Shown: positions 26,653 through 36,136 of the stretch, in pieces | Layout of the letters: every line of letters starts with the position of its first letter | Position numbering within the stretch: the stretch's first letter is position 1 | From: Hyphomicrobium_A sp963817485 | Lineage (GTDB): Bacteria; Pseudomonadota; Alphaproteobacteria; Rhizobiales; Hyphomicrobiaceae | Assembly (NCBI GenBank): GCA_963817485.1 | Contig: CAWFOR010000009.1 | Location: forward strand, 40,580 to 104,579 | Direction: 5' to 3' | DNA length: 64,000 bases | Program-made: the position numbers and the translations under genes | The notes under the pieces: generated by a model | What the model was told of the DNA's origin: nothing | Database searches by the model: none | The model's input: only the letters and a program-made list of their open reading frames with translations

Positions 26653-27303
26653 CTAGGCGCGCACCGACACGTTGACGGTCTGCGCCGCGCCCGAGGTCGC
26701 GCCGGCGTGGTCGGCGACGACGACGTCGAAGCTCGCGTGCGCACCATTGGTGCCGTCGTGGCGGAACAGCACGGTGCCGCGCTCGAGGTCGGCCTGCGTG
26801 AACGTCGCCACCGGGCGGCCGGGATCGGTGAGCAGCGTCACGAAGCCGTTCTTGGCGCGCGAGACCGTGAACGTCAGGTGCTGGGCGTCGTCGTCGGGAT
26901 CGAGTGCGGTCAGATCCTGCAGCGTGATGCGCACCGACTTGCCCTTGTCGACCGACAGGTCGAGGTCGCCGGCGAGCGTCGGCGGTACGTTGCGCACCTC
27001 GGCGGAGAGGTTGCCGCCCATCTCCATGGCGAGACGGCCATACTGGACGTTCCCGTTGACGGCGCCCGCGGTGCGGATGGTGATGAGCTGCTTGACGAAC
27101 ACCTCGCCCTGCAGCGTGCCGTGGATATCGGCGCTTTCGACCCGCACGGTGCCGTAGCAGCGGCCGCCCGGCTGCACGATCAAGAGATCGCCGGCGATAT
27201 TGCCCTCGACGTAGCCGTAAATTTCGATGCGCCCGCCGTTGCGGATATCACCCTTGAGCGACGTATCTGAGCTGATGACGAGTACGCGAGAACTTTCGTC
27301 CAC
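26653..27303 (-). CDS. Bactofilin-like protein with cadherin/CSPG-type domain
   Basis: About 216 residues. Residues ~5-110 have the repeated glycine-turn pattern of bactofilins (DUF583 polymer-forming domain): SLKGDIRNGGRIEIYGYVEG, NIAGDLLIVQPGGRCYGTVR, then ADIHGTLQGEV and GAVNGNVQYGRLAMEMGGNL. Residues ~118-216 look like a cadherin_3/CSPG repeat: LTALDPDDDAQHLTFTVSRA and LERGTVLFRHDGTNGAHASF. Bactofilins self-assemble into filaments at the membrane and help shape the wall. This pairing with an adhesion-type domain is unusual. I chose the GTG at 27303 (GGGGCAGG upstream); an ATG exists at 27456. Confidence 0.65.
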   Translation of the reverse strand: MDESSRVLVISSDTSLKGDIRNGGRIEIYGYVEGNIAGDLLIVQPGGRCYGTVRVESADIHGTLQGEVFVKQLITIRTAGAVNGNVQYGRLAMEMGGNLSAEVRNVPPTLAGDLDLSVDKGKSVRITLQDLTALDPDDDAQHLTFTVSRAKNGFVTLLTDPGRPVATFTQADLERGTVLFRHDGTNGAHASFDVVVADHAGATSGAAQTVNVSVRA

Positions 27304-27536
27304 TGCCTGCCCCACCCGACCGCGATTTCCCACAAAATATGGGCGAGGAATAAGCCAGCTTCTTGGCCATGCCGAGGGAGAACGATGTTCGAGGTAAACG
27401 CGGCAATCGGGCGCGCTACCCGGCGGACACACCGTACATCCAATCGACGGCTGCACCGTCCAGAACGGCTTGTCGTGCGCGGGCGCCGGGGGCAGCTTGG
27501 GCGCTCCTTACAAAGACTGCCCTCCAGGAGGATGCG

Positions 27537-27827
27537 ATGTCGATTTCGATGAAATCCCGCGTGCTGGTGATCGCCGTTGGCCTCGCCGCGCTGGTGCCGT
27601 CGGCTTCCTTTGCCGCCGACGCAAAGGACTGCCGTCACTTCAGAGCCGTCGGAAGCGGAATCACCACCAGCCTCGCGACGCTGATGGCCACACAGGGCGC
27701 CATCAATCTTGCGGAGAACCGCGGGTACACGGTGCAGGGCGAGGCGAAGCTGGTCTCATGCACGGCCGCCGGCACCTTCGGCACCGAGTGTGCGGCGACC
27801 TCCTACGGCTGCAAGCTGCCGCACTGA
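27537..27827 (+). CDS. Small secreted Cys-containing protein
   Basis: A 96-residue protein with signal peptide SRVLVIAVGLAALVPSASFA and a mature part of about 70 residues: DCRHFRAVGSGITTSLATLM, LAENRGYTVQGEAKLVSCTA, FGTECAATSYGCKLPH. Four Cys suggest two disulfides. AGGAGG lies before the ATG. Periplasmic; family not recognised. A perfect 10-bp hairpin follows. Confidence 0.65.
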   Translation: MSISMKSRVLVIAVGLAALVPSASFAADAKDCRHFRAVGSGITTSLATLMATQGAINLAENRGYTVQGEAKLVSCTAAGTFGTECAATSYGCKLPH

Positions 27828-27864
27828 ACGCCGGTCACTCGCACCATTCGCATCTGGACTATTG

Positions 27865-27890
27865 AGCAGCGCGCCGTCGTGCGCGCTGCT
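27865..27890 (+). terminator. Hairpin, possible terminator
   Basis: AGCAGCGCGC and GCGCGCTGCT pair perfectly around CGTCGT, 37 bases after the small secreted gene. The following T-run is weak (GGCATTTC), so termination is likely but not certain. Confidence 0.45.
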
Positions 27891-28044
27891 GGCATTTCGC
27901 ACGCGCGTTTGGTGCACTGCGCCAAACACGGCAGGATTAAGATTGTCGAGCCCGAATTTCATTTGCCTACAAAAAACCTCTTGATCGTTGCAATGTAGCC
28001 ACATACTGTCAGCGTACAGCGTACGCGTACTCCCCGGTGCACCA

Positions 28045-28713
28045 GTGCTTACACTCGTCGAGCCCAAAAGCGTCATTTCCGGGCGGACCGAAGAGTCCTC
28101 CGCCACCGTTTCGGATTGCGACGTGCGCACGCTGCACGCCGGCGAAACGCTGTTCCGCGAGGGTGACGCCCGCAGCCACATCTACCGGGTCGAAACCGGC
28201 GCGCTCTGTCTTTTCAAGAGCCGCCCGGACGGCACCCAGGACATCTTCGAGTTCGCCTTCCCCGGCGACCTCGTCGGCCTCGGCTATCTCGACAGCCACG
28301 TGTCGGGCGCGCAGGCCGCCATGGAGACCTCGCTCATCTGCCTGTCGCGCACGTCGCTCGATCCTTCGGCAGAGCGCAATGCCCGCTCGCGCGCCCGCCT
28401 CACCGCCGCCATCGAGCGCGAGGTCACGTTCCTCAAAGAGTCGCTTCTGCGCAGCGGACCAAGCGCGCTCGAGCGCGTGGCCGCCCTGTTTGTCACGCTC
28501 TCTCATTACAACGAATACGAGGGCCGCGAGCCGACGCTGATCACCGACTCGCTGAAGTGCGGCGTCGTCGCCGGCTACCTGAACATGAGCGTCGATCAGC
28601 TCGCAGCGCAGCTCGCCGAGATGGACGCACGGGGACTGATCGAGCCATGCGAGAAGGGCCTGCGCCTCAAGGATCTTGACGCGCTGGAGAAGATCGCCGA
28701 CAGACCGGCCTGA
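28045..28713 (+). CDS. Crp/Fnr-family transcriptional regulator
   Basis: About 222 residues. The N-terminal cyclic-nucleotide-type sensor barrel reads LHAGETLFREGDARSHIYRV, ETGALCLFKSRPDGTQDIFE and FAFPGDLVGLGYLDSHVSGA. A dimer helix and a C-terminal helix-turn-helix follow (SLKCGVVAGYLNMSVDQLAA, then LAEMDARGLI). There is no N-terminal Fe-S Cys cluster as in Fnr, so it is not an oxygen-sensing Fnr by that route; it resembles rhizobial FixK/Crp-like regulators. The start is uncertain: GTG at 28045 is assumed, TTG at 27988 is possible. Targets unknown. Confidence 0.75.
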   Translation: MLTLVEPKSVISGRTEESSATVSDCDVRTLHAGETLFREGDARSHIYRVETGALCLFKSRPDGTQDIFEFAFPGDLVGLGYLDSHVSGAQAAMETSLICLSRTSLDPSAERNARSRARLTAAIEREVTFLKESLLRSGPSALERVAALFVTLSHYNEYEGREPTLITDSLKCGVVAGYLNMSVDQLAAQLAEMDARGLIEPCEKGLRLKDLDALEKIADRPA

Positions 28714-28806
28714 CGGCCCGATCGCTCTATTTCTCAATTCCGTCACAAGGCGTTGCGGCACGCGTCGCGTTTTGCTGCGCAATCTCCCGAACCGAAGCAC
28801 GTGACC

Positions 28807-29232
28807 ATGCCGGCCGGCCCCGAGCTCGACCTTTCGCAATTGCAGCCGGGCCGGAGCGGCCGCGCGGCCCTCGTGGTCGGCTCGGAGCACACGGCGGCTC
28901 ACGTCGGCAGCGGCCGCGCGCCGGTGCTGGCGACACCGATCATGATTGCGCTGATGGAGGCGGCGGCCGTCGACTGCATCGAGAGTGCGCTGCCCGCCGG
29001 GCACGAGAGCCTGGGCGTGCGCATCGAGGTCGAGCATTCGGCGCCGACGCCTGTCGGCATGACGGTGACGGCGACCGCCGAGCTGACCGAGGTCAGCGGG
29101 CGCACGCTCGCATTTCGGCTCGAGGCGCGCGACGATGCCGGCGTGGTCGGCAAGGGGCGTCACACACGCGTCATCGTCGATAGCGAGCGGTTCCGCGCCA
29201 AGGTCCGCGCAAAGCAAACGCCGATCAAATAA
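28807..29232 (+). CDS. Hotdog thioesterase (FlK-like)
   Basis: A 141-residue single-hotdog protein. VLATPIMIALMEAAAVDCIE and then VRIEVEHSAPTPVGMTVTAT give the Thr, Glu and His that form the active site of fluoroacetyl-CoA thioesterase FlK and its relatives. LAFRLEARDDAGVVGKGRHT completes the fold. It should hydrolyse short acyl-CoA or related thioesters in the cytosol; the physiological substrate is unknown, and relation to fluoroacetate is not implied. Start at the ATG after GTGACC; GTG 6 bases upstream is possible. Complete. Confidence 0.8.
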   Translation: MPAGPELDLSQLQPGRSGRAALVVGSEHTAAHVGSGRAPVLATPIMIALMEAAAVDCIESALPAGHESLGVRIEVEHSAPTPVGMTVTATAELTEVSGRTLAFRLEARDDAGVVGKGRHTRVIVDSERFRAKVRAKQTPIK

Positions 29233-29372
29233 GGCGAACCCTCGCGTGCCACACCCGCCGCGAAAGTTGCGCCGCAACGAGGCAATTGTTGTTGCGCGAT
29301 GGGCGCAAATCTCGGCACAATGTCGAAGAATCAAGCAATAAGCTCGCCTCGGCAGCCTCCGGGAGGTCCATC

Positions 29373-30392
29373 ATGCGCGCCAGTAAAGCAACGCTTCTGA
29401 CGACCGCGACGCTCATCTGCAGCGCGCTCGCTTTCAACGCGGCTCTTGCCGCCGATGCGGCTAAGCCGCAACCCACGCCGCAGCTGCAGGCACAGGCCCA
29501 GCTGCCGCAAGCGCCACAAGCTCAGGCACCACAAGCCCAAGCGCCGCAAGCCCAAGCCCCGCAAGCCATGGGTCCCGCAGCGCCCGCCACCAAAGCCAAG
29601 GAGTGCCCCGGCAATCCCGATCCGCTCGGCGTGTCGCGCGTGGTCGAGATCGACACCACGGGCGGCCCCGGCTTCGGCTTCCAGCACTACAAGAACTACG
29701 ACTTCCTGCAGCCCAAGGAAGTCGTGCTGACATTCGACGACGGCCCGCTGCCGAACCGCACCACGGCGATTCTCGCGGCGCTCGAGGCGCAATGCACGAA
29801 GGCTACCTTCTTCTCGGTCGGCAAAGTCGCCGGCGGCTACCCCGAAATCCTGCGCGACGTCGCCAAGGCCGGGCACACCATCGGTGCCCACACGGTCAAC
29901 CACAAAGACCTCTCGAAGATGAAGTTCGACGAGGCCAAGGACGAGATCGAGCGCTCCTTCAGCATCATTCACCGCGCGGTCGGCGGCCCGACGGCGCCGT
30001 TCTTCCGCTTCCCCTTCCTGCGCGATTCACCAGAGACGCTGAAGTATCTCGCCGACCGCAACATTGCCGTATTCTCAACCGACATCGACAGCTTCGATTT
30101 CAAGGGCTCCAAGGCACCGGCGCTCGTGAAGCACGTGATGGGACTGCTCGAGAAACGGGGCAAGGGCATCATCCTGATGCACGACATCCAGCCGCACACG
30201 GCGGCGGCGATGCCCGACCTGCTGAAGGAGCTGAAGGCGAAGGGTTACAAGATCGTGCAGCTCACGGCGAAGGCGCCGGTGCAGACGCTGCCCGAGTACG
30301 ATGCCAAGATCGAGTCTGACATGAAGGGCATGCCGACGGCCTTGTCGGATCGCCCCATAACCAGTGTGATCAAGACGATCTCGGGGCAGTGA
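29373..30392 (+). CDS. Polysaccharide deacetylase (NodB domain), paralogue 1
   Basis: A 339-residue exported protein: signal peptide (residues 1-27), then a Pro/Gln/Ala repeat linker (about 31-68, units of APQAQ), then a NodB-type carbohydrate esterase 4 domain. Motifs: VVLTFDDGPLPNRTT (metal-binding Asp pair at ~122-123), IGAHTVNHKDL (the metal His pair), FFRFPFLRDS (Arg motif), and IILMHDIQPHTA (catalytic His). Such enzymes de-N-acetylate GlcNAc or MurNAc polymers. A conserved lead-in, LGVSRVVEIDTTGGPGFGF, is shared with the two paralogues at 50.1 and 51.1 kb. GGGAGG before the ATG. Confidence 0.85.
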   Translation: MRASKATLLTTATLICSALAFNAALAADAAKPQPTPQLQAQAQLPQAPQAQAPQAQAPQAQAPQAMGPAAPATKAKECPGNPDPLGVSRVVEIDTTGGPGFGFQHYKNYDFLQPKEVVLTFDDGPLPNRTTAILAALEAQCTKATFFSVGKVAGGYPEILRDVAKAGHTIGAHTVNHKDLSKMKFDEAKDEIERSFSIIHRAVGGPTAPFFRFPFLRDSPETLKYLADRNIAVFSTDIDSFDFKGSKAPALVKHVMGLLEKRGKGIILMHDIQPHTAAAMPDLLKELKAKGYKIVQLTAKAPVQTLPEYDAKIESDMKGMPTALSDRPITSVIKTISGQ

Positions 30393-30471
30393 CAGCGGAC
30401 GGCCTTGTAACCGGGTTCGCGAGCTTGTCATAACGCGCCCCCGGTTCGCACGAGTTGCAAAGGCCGCTTCT

Positions 30472-31660
30472 ATGCGTCGATCTTCCCTGCAAAGCCTTCC
30501 GGGCATTCTGCTCGCGCTTCTGCTCGCGGGCAGCAGGCCGGTCCCGGCCGCAGCCGCTACCTGCACGGCCGACGACTTTGCCGCCGCCGTCGACAAGTCG
30601 GGGGCGCAGCTGCGCACCTTCAACGCGCGAAGCGCTGCCGAAGCTGCGCGACAAGCTGAAAGAGCTCAAGACCGCCAAGGGCTGGGGCGACGACTACGAG
30701 GAGAAGGCCCTCGACACCGTACGCGACGCGCGCGCGGAGAAGTTCGACTCCGACGCCGAGGAGCTGATCACCAAGATCGACATGCTCGGCCGGCCGCCGA
30801 CCGACAAGCAGCCCGACTGCGCCAAGCTCGCCGAGCTGCGGGCGGCGGGGCTGGAGCTGCTGGCGCTGATGAAGGCGAAATCCGCCTACATGATCTCCAA
30901 GATCGACGCCGAGATCGGTGACAAGCCGCCCGCGCCGCCTGCTCCCGCTCAAGCCCCCAAGGAAGCTGCGCCGGCAAAGGCCCCGGCGCCGAAGAACCCC
31001 GAGCAGCAGGTCGCCAACCTTCCACCGGTTCACGCACCGGCGACCAGCCCGAAGCCTGGCAAGTGGGACACCAAGACCAAGCCGCAGACGGAGACGCCGA
31101 TGGCGGCGCTCCCGGTGCCTCCGCCGCCGCCCGAGCCCACCTACTCCCCGCCGCCGCTACCGCCCCAGACGGCCGAGCAAGGCTACACGATCGACGAGAT
31201 TCACGAGGTCACGCGCGGCTTCTTCGGCACCATTTCGACGAGCCTCGGCAGCGTCATCGAATATGCGTTCCACAAGTCGGGGCGCCCGGACGGCTACGTG
31301 CTCGGCACCGAGGGCGGCGGAGCCTTCCTCGCGGGCGTGCGTTACGGCAGCGGCACGCTCTATCTGCGCTCGGGCGGAACCGCGAAGGTCTATTGGCACG
31401 GGCCGTCGATCGGCACCGACTTCGGCGCGTCCGGCTCGCGCACCATGTTCCTGATCTACAATCTGCGCGACCCCAACGACCTGATCCGGGAGTTCACCGG
31501 TATCGATGGCTCGGCTTATTTCGTCGGCGGGGTTGGCATTACCTTCCTGAAGGGCGGCCCCGTCCTCATGGCGCCGATCCGCTCCGGGCTCGGCTTCCGC
31601 ATCGGCGCCAACCTCGGCTACATCCGCTTCACGCCGCGCCCGACCTGGAACCCGTTCTAG
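30472..31660 (+). CDS. EipA-like DUF1134 protein with N-terminal helical domain (frameshift)
   Basis: About 395 residues when corrected. A signal peptide (SLQSLPGILLALLLAGSRPV) leads to CTADDFAAAVDKSGAQLRTF. Near 30635 one extra base shifts the frame; the rest reads EALPKLRDKLKELKTAKGWG and onward through a helical domain, a Pro-rich linker (residues ~140-230) and the DUF1134 domain: EQGYTIDEIHEVTRGFFGTI, GGGAFLAGVRYGSGTLYLRS, FIYNLR-like FLIYNLRDPNDL and IRSGLGFRIGANLGYIRFTP. DUF1134 proteins include EipA of Brucella and Caulobacter, a periplasmic protein needed for envelope integrity. The N-terminal helical domain is extra compared with the short EipA. It converges with an L,D-transpeptidase. 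Confidence 0.75.
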
Positions 31661-31667
31661 CCGAGCC

Positions 31668-32405
31668 CTACCAGTTGCCGCCGTAGATCTGGCGCCCACG
31701 CGGGCGCGCACGCGGCTGGTAGGCCGGCTGCTGATAGGCAAAGAACCCGCCGAACGGCCCGACCGCCTGCTCCCGATAGCGCCGCTGCGCCACCATGGGC
31801 GAATAGGGCGGCTTGCCGTGCACGGTGATCTGCGTCAGCGCCATGCCGTGCTTGCCGACGAGGTCGTAGAAGGTGCGCGCGTTGTTGAGCGCCAGCCGCA
31901 CACAGCCGTGCGAGGCAGGGCGCCCGAGATTGCCGACAGCATTAGTCGCGTGCACGGCGACGCCTTCCTTGAAGAACACGGCGTACGGCATCGGCGCCCA
32001 GTCGTACTGCCGCGAATAGTGCATGCGCGAGGTCCAGCTCACCGCGAACTTGCCAACGGGCGTCTCGTAGCCCGCACGCGCCGACGAGATCGGCCAGCGG
32101 TAGCGAACGCCCGATTGGTCGGAGACGGTCATGGTCTGGGTCGCAAGATCGATGTCGGCGAACAACGTCGGCTTGGGCGGATCGAGCGGCGGGGCGCTGG
32201 CCGCCTCCGGGGGTGTCACGGCGGCGACGGCTGCGGCTGGGGGAAGCGCCTTGTCGGAAGCTTCGTTTGCAGGAGCTTGCGGCTGCGGCTCGACCGCGAT
32301 GCTGCTCGGCTCTGCCGCGGCGACCATGACCGGCTGCTCAGCCGCGGCCGCGGAGACGTAAAAGGTGGCGCAGATCACAGCGGCGACACCACCGATCCAA
32401 CGCAT
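31668..32405 (-). CDS. L,D-transpeptidase (YkuD domain)
   Basis: A 245-residue exported protein. After a signal peptide and an Ala/Pro-rich linker (to ~80) comes the YkuD catalytic domain: IDLATQTMTVSDQSGVRYRW, PISSARAGYETPVGKFAVSW, and the active site HATNAVGNLGRPASHGCVRL with the nucleophilic Cys. The C-terminus is Arg/Tyr-rich. L,D-transpeptidases make 3-3 crosslinks in peptidoglycan or attach proteins to it, and are abundant in Hyphomicrobiales, which grow at the pole. The ATG at 32405 has GGGGAG upstream. Its EipA-like neighbour also acts in the envelope. Confidence 0.88.
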   Translation of the reverse strand: MRWIGGVAAVICATFYVSAAAAEQPVMVAAAEPSSIAVEPQPQAPANEASDKALPPAAAVAAVTPPEAASAPPLDPPKPTLFADIDLATQTMTVSDQSGVRYRWPISSARAGYETPVGKFAVSWTSRMHYSRQYDWAPMPYAVFFKEGVAVHATNAVGNLGRPASHGCVRLALNNARTFYDLVGKHGMALTQITVHGKPPYSPMVAQRRYREQAVGPFGGFFAYQQPAYQPRARPRGRQIYGGNW

Positions 32406-32567
32406 GAAACTCACTCCCCGTGCCCGCTGCCTGCTTGAGCAAGCTTATCGCCCGGCGCATGCCGAAAGCTTAATGGGGCGGGACATTTTCGACGCAATCC
32501 GCACCCGGCCAGCTTCCCACGCGCAGGCGGCAGCCGCAACTCGCAATCCCGTCAGCGAAAGAGAAGC

Positions 32568-34262
32568 TCAGTTGCCGAACAGCAATTGGAAAATCGTGCG
32601 CGGCCGGCGCCGACGCTCGCCGCGATCATATTGCGATGAATCGAGCTGGCCGAACGGCGACCAGGCGCCGTCGGTCGGGGCGTAGCGCTGGTTGTTTGCG
32701 GCGACGGGCCGCGCCGCGCGCAGGATGAACTCGTCCGTCGCACCGTCGACGCTCGCCACCACGACGCGGTCGTCCTGCCAGGTCCAGTTGGCGACCTTCG
32801 TGCCCTCGCGATGCGGCTCGATCGCAATCACGCTGTTGGCGTCGAGGTCGAGGATCGCCACCTGCTCCACCTCCTCGGGTCCCTGCGGGCCGGGCGTCAC
32901 GCCGCCCTTGAAGCGCAACGTCGCGATGCCGAGGAGAGGCGGCGGCTTGATCTCCCATTCGAGCAACTGCGGCTTGCCTTCGCCAGCCATCTCCAGCGGG
33001 ATGCGCAGCTTCTTGTACTGGTCGCTCACGGCGAAGAACTGCGACCCGTGCTGCACGACCTTCCATTTGTCGATGCCGAGGCCAGGTACCTCGCGGTCCT
33101 CCTCGTCGCCGAGGTCGGCGCCAAGGCGCTGCAGGCCTGCCAAAGCCTGCTTGAGACCGGGCTTCACCGCGATCGCGCGCTTGTAGTCGGCGACGGCACG
33201 GTCGCCGTGGCCCTGCGCCTCCTCCAGCTCGCCGTTCGCCCACAGCGCCTCGGCACCGTCCGGCTCTAGTTTCAAGGCGGTCTCGGCATCCTTGAGGCCG
33301 ATATCGGACTGCCCGCTCTGCTTGTAGACGACGGCACGGTAGGCGAACGCCAGCGCCGAGCGCGGGTCGAGCTCGATCGCACGGTTCAAGTCGGCGAAGG
33401 CCGGCTCGTAGGCTTGCGACATGCCGTAGGCCAGGCCGCGTGCGGCATACCCGCGGGCCGACTTCGGATCGAGCTCGACGACATGGGAGAAGTCCTTGAG
33501 CGAGGCCTCGATGTTGGCGCTCGCGAGATAGGCCTGCCCCCGCAGGAGGTAGAGCTCGGCGTTGCTGACGTCGAAGGCGATGGCGCGCGACAGATCCTCG
33601 ATCGCATCCTGGCTGCGGCCGATGTCGAGCTTGGCTTCGGCTCTGGAGCGATAGCCAGCGGCAAAGCGCGGGTCGGCCGTCACCGCGCGCGTGAAGTCGC
33701 GGATGGCGGCATGCGGCCGGCCAACGACGAGATAGACGCGCCCGCGCCCGGCGAGCGGGGCGGCCGCCTGCGGCATCAGCTTGATCGCGCGTGTGTAATC
33801 GCCGATCGCCTGATCGGGATGACCGACCTGCGAATAAGCGCCGGCGCGGTTGCCGAGTGCGGCGGCATACCCCGGCGCAAGGAGGATCGCGCGGTTGAAA
33901 TCCTTGATGGCCTCGTCGGGATAGCCCAACGCCAACAGCAGGCTGCCGCGGTTGTTGTAGATCGCCGCATACTCGGGAAAGAGCTGTGCGGCGCGATTGA
34001 AGTCGTCGATGGCGAGCTTGGGCTGCCCGAGGCGCGCGTAGGCGACGGCGCGGTCGTTGAGGATGGTCGCGCGCCGGTCGTTGGCGAGCGAGGTGTCCTT
34101 CAGGGCTTCGGTGTAGTCGGCGACGGCCTGGCCGGTGTCGCCGCGCACAAGCGCCGCGGCCGCGTCCTGGGCCTTGGGCGACACGTCTTCCTCGGCCGCG
34201 GGAGCGCCGCCGGCACCGGCCGCAAGCAGCAGCGCGGCAAGGGTAAGCCGTCGCAGCATCAT
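32568..34262 (-). CDS. TPR-repeat exported protein
   Basis: About 564 residues: a signal peptide (LTLAALLLAAGAGGAPA), then about ten tetratricopeptide repeats to residue ~385 (for example LNDRAVAYARLGQPKLAIDD and YNNRGSLLLALGYPDEAIKD). A C-terminal domain of about 170 residues follows: VPGLGIDKWKVVQHGSQFFA, LRIPLEMAGEGKPQLLEWEI and ILDLDANSVIAIEPHREGTK. TPR arrays bind partner proteins; the C-terminal domain looks beta-rich and is not recognised. The last residues are basic (YDRGERRRRPRTIFQLLFGN). Probably periplasmic or membrane-associated scaffolding. Confidence 0.75.
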   Translation of the reverse strand: MMLRRLTLAALLLAAGAGGAPAAEEDVSPKAQDAAAALVRGDTGQAVADYTEALKDTSLANDRRATILNDRAVAYARLGQPKLAIDDFNRAAQLFPEYAAIYNNRGSLLLALGYPDEAIKDFNRAILLAPGYAAALGNRAGAYSQVGHPDQAIGDYTRAIKLMPQAAAPLAGRGRVYLVVGRPHAAIRDFTRAVTADPRFAAGYRSRAEAKLDIGRSQDAIEDLSRAIAFDVSNAELYLLRGQAYLASANIEASLKDFSHVVELDPKSARGYAARGLAYGMSQAYEPAFADLNRAIELDPRSALAFAYRAVVYKQSGQSDIGLKDAETALKLEPDGAEALWANGELEEAQGHGDRAVADYKRAIAVKPGLKQALAGLQRLGADLGDEEDREVPGLGIDKWKVVQHGSQFFAVSDQYKKLRIPLEMAGEGKPQLLEWEIKPPPLLGIATLRFKGGVTPGPQGPEEVEQVAILDLDANSVIAIEPHREGTKVANWTWQDDRVVVASVDGATDEFILRAARPVAANNQRYAPTDGAWSPFGQLDSSQYDRGERRRRPRTIFQLLFGN

Positions 34263-34376
34263 CCTCTCTCGCGCGTCACGCCGAAGCACCGCAAGCCCCT
34301 CGTTCGTCCCCGAATCCAGCATAGGGCATTAAGCGCCGATTGTGGCGCTCAATCGATCCCGGCCGGAAGCTCCGTT

Positions 34377-35877
34377 CTACGCATTTTCCACCCGCCCGAA
34401 CTGGAGTTTCGCCAATACTGCCGGCAGCCGCTCGGGCAGGTCCTCGGCGATGAGGCCGGGCCCGAAATCGGCTGCAGCCGCTCCGTGCAGCCAGACGGCG
34501 GCGCACGCGGCCTCGAATGGCGGCATCCCCTGCGCGAGCAGCCCGGCGACGAAGCCGCCGAGCACGTCGCCGGCGCCGGCGGTAGCGAGCCAGGGCGGCG
34601 AGTTGTCGTTGATGGCGGCGCGGCCGTCGGGCGCCGCGATGACCGTGTCGGCGCCCTTCAGCACCACGACGGCGCCGATCTCGCGTGCCGCGGCGCGGGC
34701 GCGCTCGAGCTTGCTGCCCTTAGCGATCGCGGGGAACAGCCGGTGGAACTCGCCCTCGTGCGGGGTAAGCACCACGGGACGCGATGGCATTGCCGCGATG
34801 GCGCGGCCGAGCGCCGACCGCCTCGCCGGCGAAGGACGTCAGCGCGTCCGCGTCGAGGACCGTCGCGGCGCCCGAGCTGAGAGCCGTGGTTACGAGTTCG
34901 CGCGTCGCCGCGCCGACTCCCAACGCGGGGCCGAGCAACACCGCGTTCTTGCGCCTATCGGAAAGGATCTGTGCGAGGCCGTGGCCGCCCTCGAACGGCA
35001 GAAGCATGATCGCGGTCAGGTGCGCAGCGTTGACGGCGAGCGCATCCGGTGGGCTCGCCACGGTGACGAGGCCGGCACCGATGCGCAACGCGGCGCCGGC
35101 GCCCATGCGCGCGGCACCCGTATGTGCGAGCGGACCGGAGACGACGAGCACGTGGCCGCGGTCGTACTTGTGGCCGGCCAGCTTCGGATGCGGAAACACG
35201 GAGAGCCACAGCCCCGGAGCGTTGGCCCAGGTGCGTGGTTCGATCTCTCCCAGCACGGAGGCCGGGATGCCGATGTCGGCCGCGCTTACGGGACCGCAGT
35301 ACGTGCGTCCGGGCAGCAGCAGGTGCCCTGGCTTGCGACGGAAAAAAGTGACGGTTCGGAGCGCCTGCACGACCGGCCCCGTTGCGGCGCCCGTCGTGCC
35401 ATCGAGCCCGCTCGGCACATCGACGGCGAGGATGGGACAGCCCGAAGCGTTCATCGCCTTGACGGCGGCAGCGGCGGCTCCTTCGAGCGGGCGCGCCAGA
35501 CCGGCGCCAAACAAGGCGTCCACGATGAGCTGCGCTCCCTCCAGCTCCGAGCCTGACACGGGCGTGACCGCGCCTGCATAGCGCTGCGCCATGGCGGCGG
35601 CATCGCCCTTCAAGCGGTCGCGGTCGCCGAGCAGTGAAAGGCGGACCTCGTAGCCCCGGTCGCGCAGGTGGCGGGCGGCGACAAAGCCATCGCCGCCGTT
35701 GTTGCCGGGTCCACAGAGGACGGCGATGCGAGCACCCGCCGGCGCCATCAGCGCCGCCTCATGGGCCACCGCGCGCCCTGCGTTCTCCATGAGCGTCAGG
35801 CTGGGAACCCCGGCCGCCACTGCCAGGCGGTCGGCGCGCGACATCTCCGCGTTGGTCAAGAGCTCGAGTCCGGTCAT
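34377..35877 (-). CDS. nnr: Bifunctional NAD(P)HX epimerase/dehydratase (frameshifted)
   Basis: NnrE-NnrD fusion that repairs hydrated NAD(P)H: the epimerase (YjeF_N) interconverts R- and S-NAD(P)HX, and the ADP-dependent dehydratase restores NAD(P)H. N-terminal part: LTNAEMSRADRLAVAAGVPS, CGPGNNGGDGFVAARHLRDR and ILAVDVPSGLDGTTGAATGP. C-terminal part: HKYDRGHVLVVSGPLAHTGA, LDADALTSFAGE, then, after one extra base near 34815, RPVVLTPHEGEFHRLFP and LATAGAGDVLGGFVAGLLAQ with the ATP-site GAGD. Total about 500 residues, normal for the fusion. GGGGGAAC precedes the ATG. Every motif is intact, so the break is probably a sequence error. Confidence 0.85.
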
Positions 35878-36052
35878 CCGTTCCCCCAATCTTAAGCACC
35901 GGCTGCGAATTGGGCAGCGGCGCATTCCATGCGCCCGGATTCTGTGCAATATGCGTGAAACTTAAGCAGTCGCAGGCGCGTCGGAGCGGCAGCGGACGGT
36001 GAGGCTCGAGGCAAGAGCTTGGATTCTCGATTGATTATTTCGCACCGGCAGT

Positions 36053-36068
36053 TGGCACAGGCCATGCT
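36053..36068 (+). promoter_or_regulatory. Putative sigma-54 promoter of glnB-glnA
   Basis: TGGCACAGGCCATGCT has the -24 element TGGCAC (36053-36058) and a -12 ATGC, with exact GG-N10-GC spacing. It lies about 70 bases before glnB. In rhizobia glnBA is commonly transcribed from an NtrC/sigma-54 promoter under nitrogen limitation. No NtrC site was securely identified upstream. Confidence 0.6.
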
Positions 36069-36136
36069 AACTCATTGCCCGTTCGGACAATCCGCCCTTG
36101 CAGAACGATAGAAACTCGGAGAGGGACCAAGGGGTC

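Noticed and set aside
27975..27995. FNR/FixK box before the Crp/Fnr gene
   Set aside because: TTGATCGTTGCAA resembles only one half of TTGAT-N4-ATCAA; the second half does not match.
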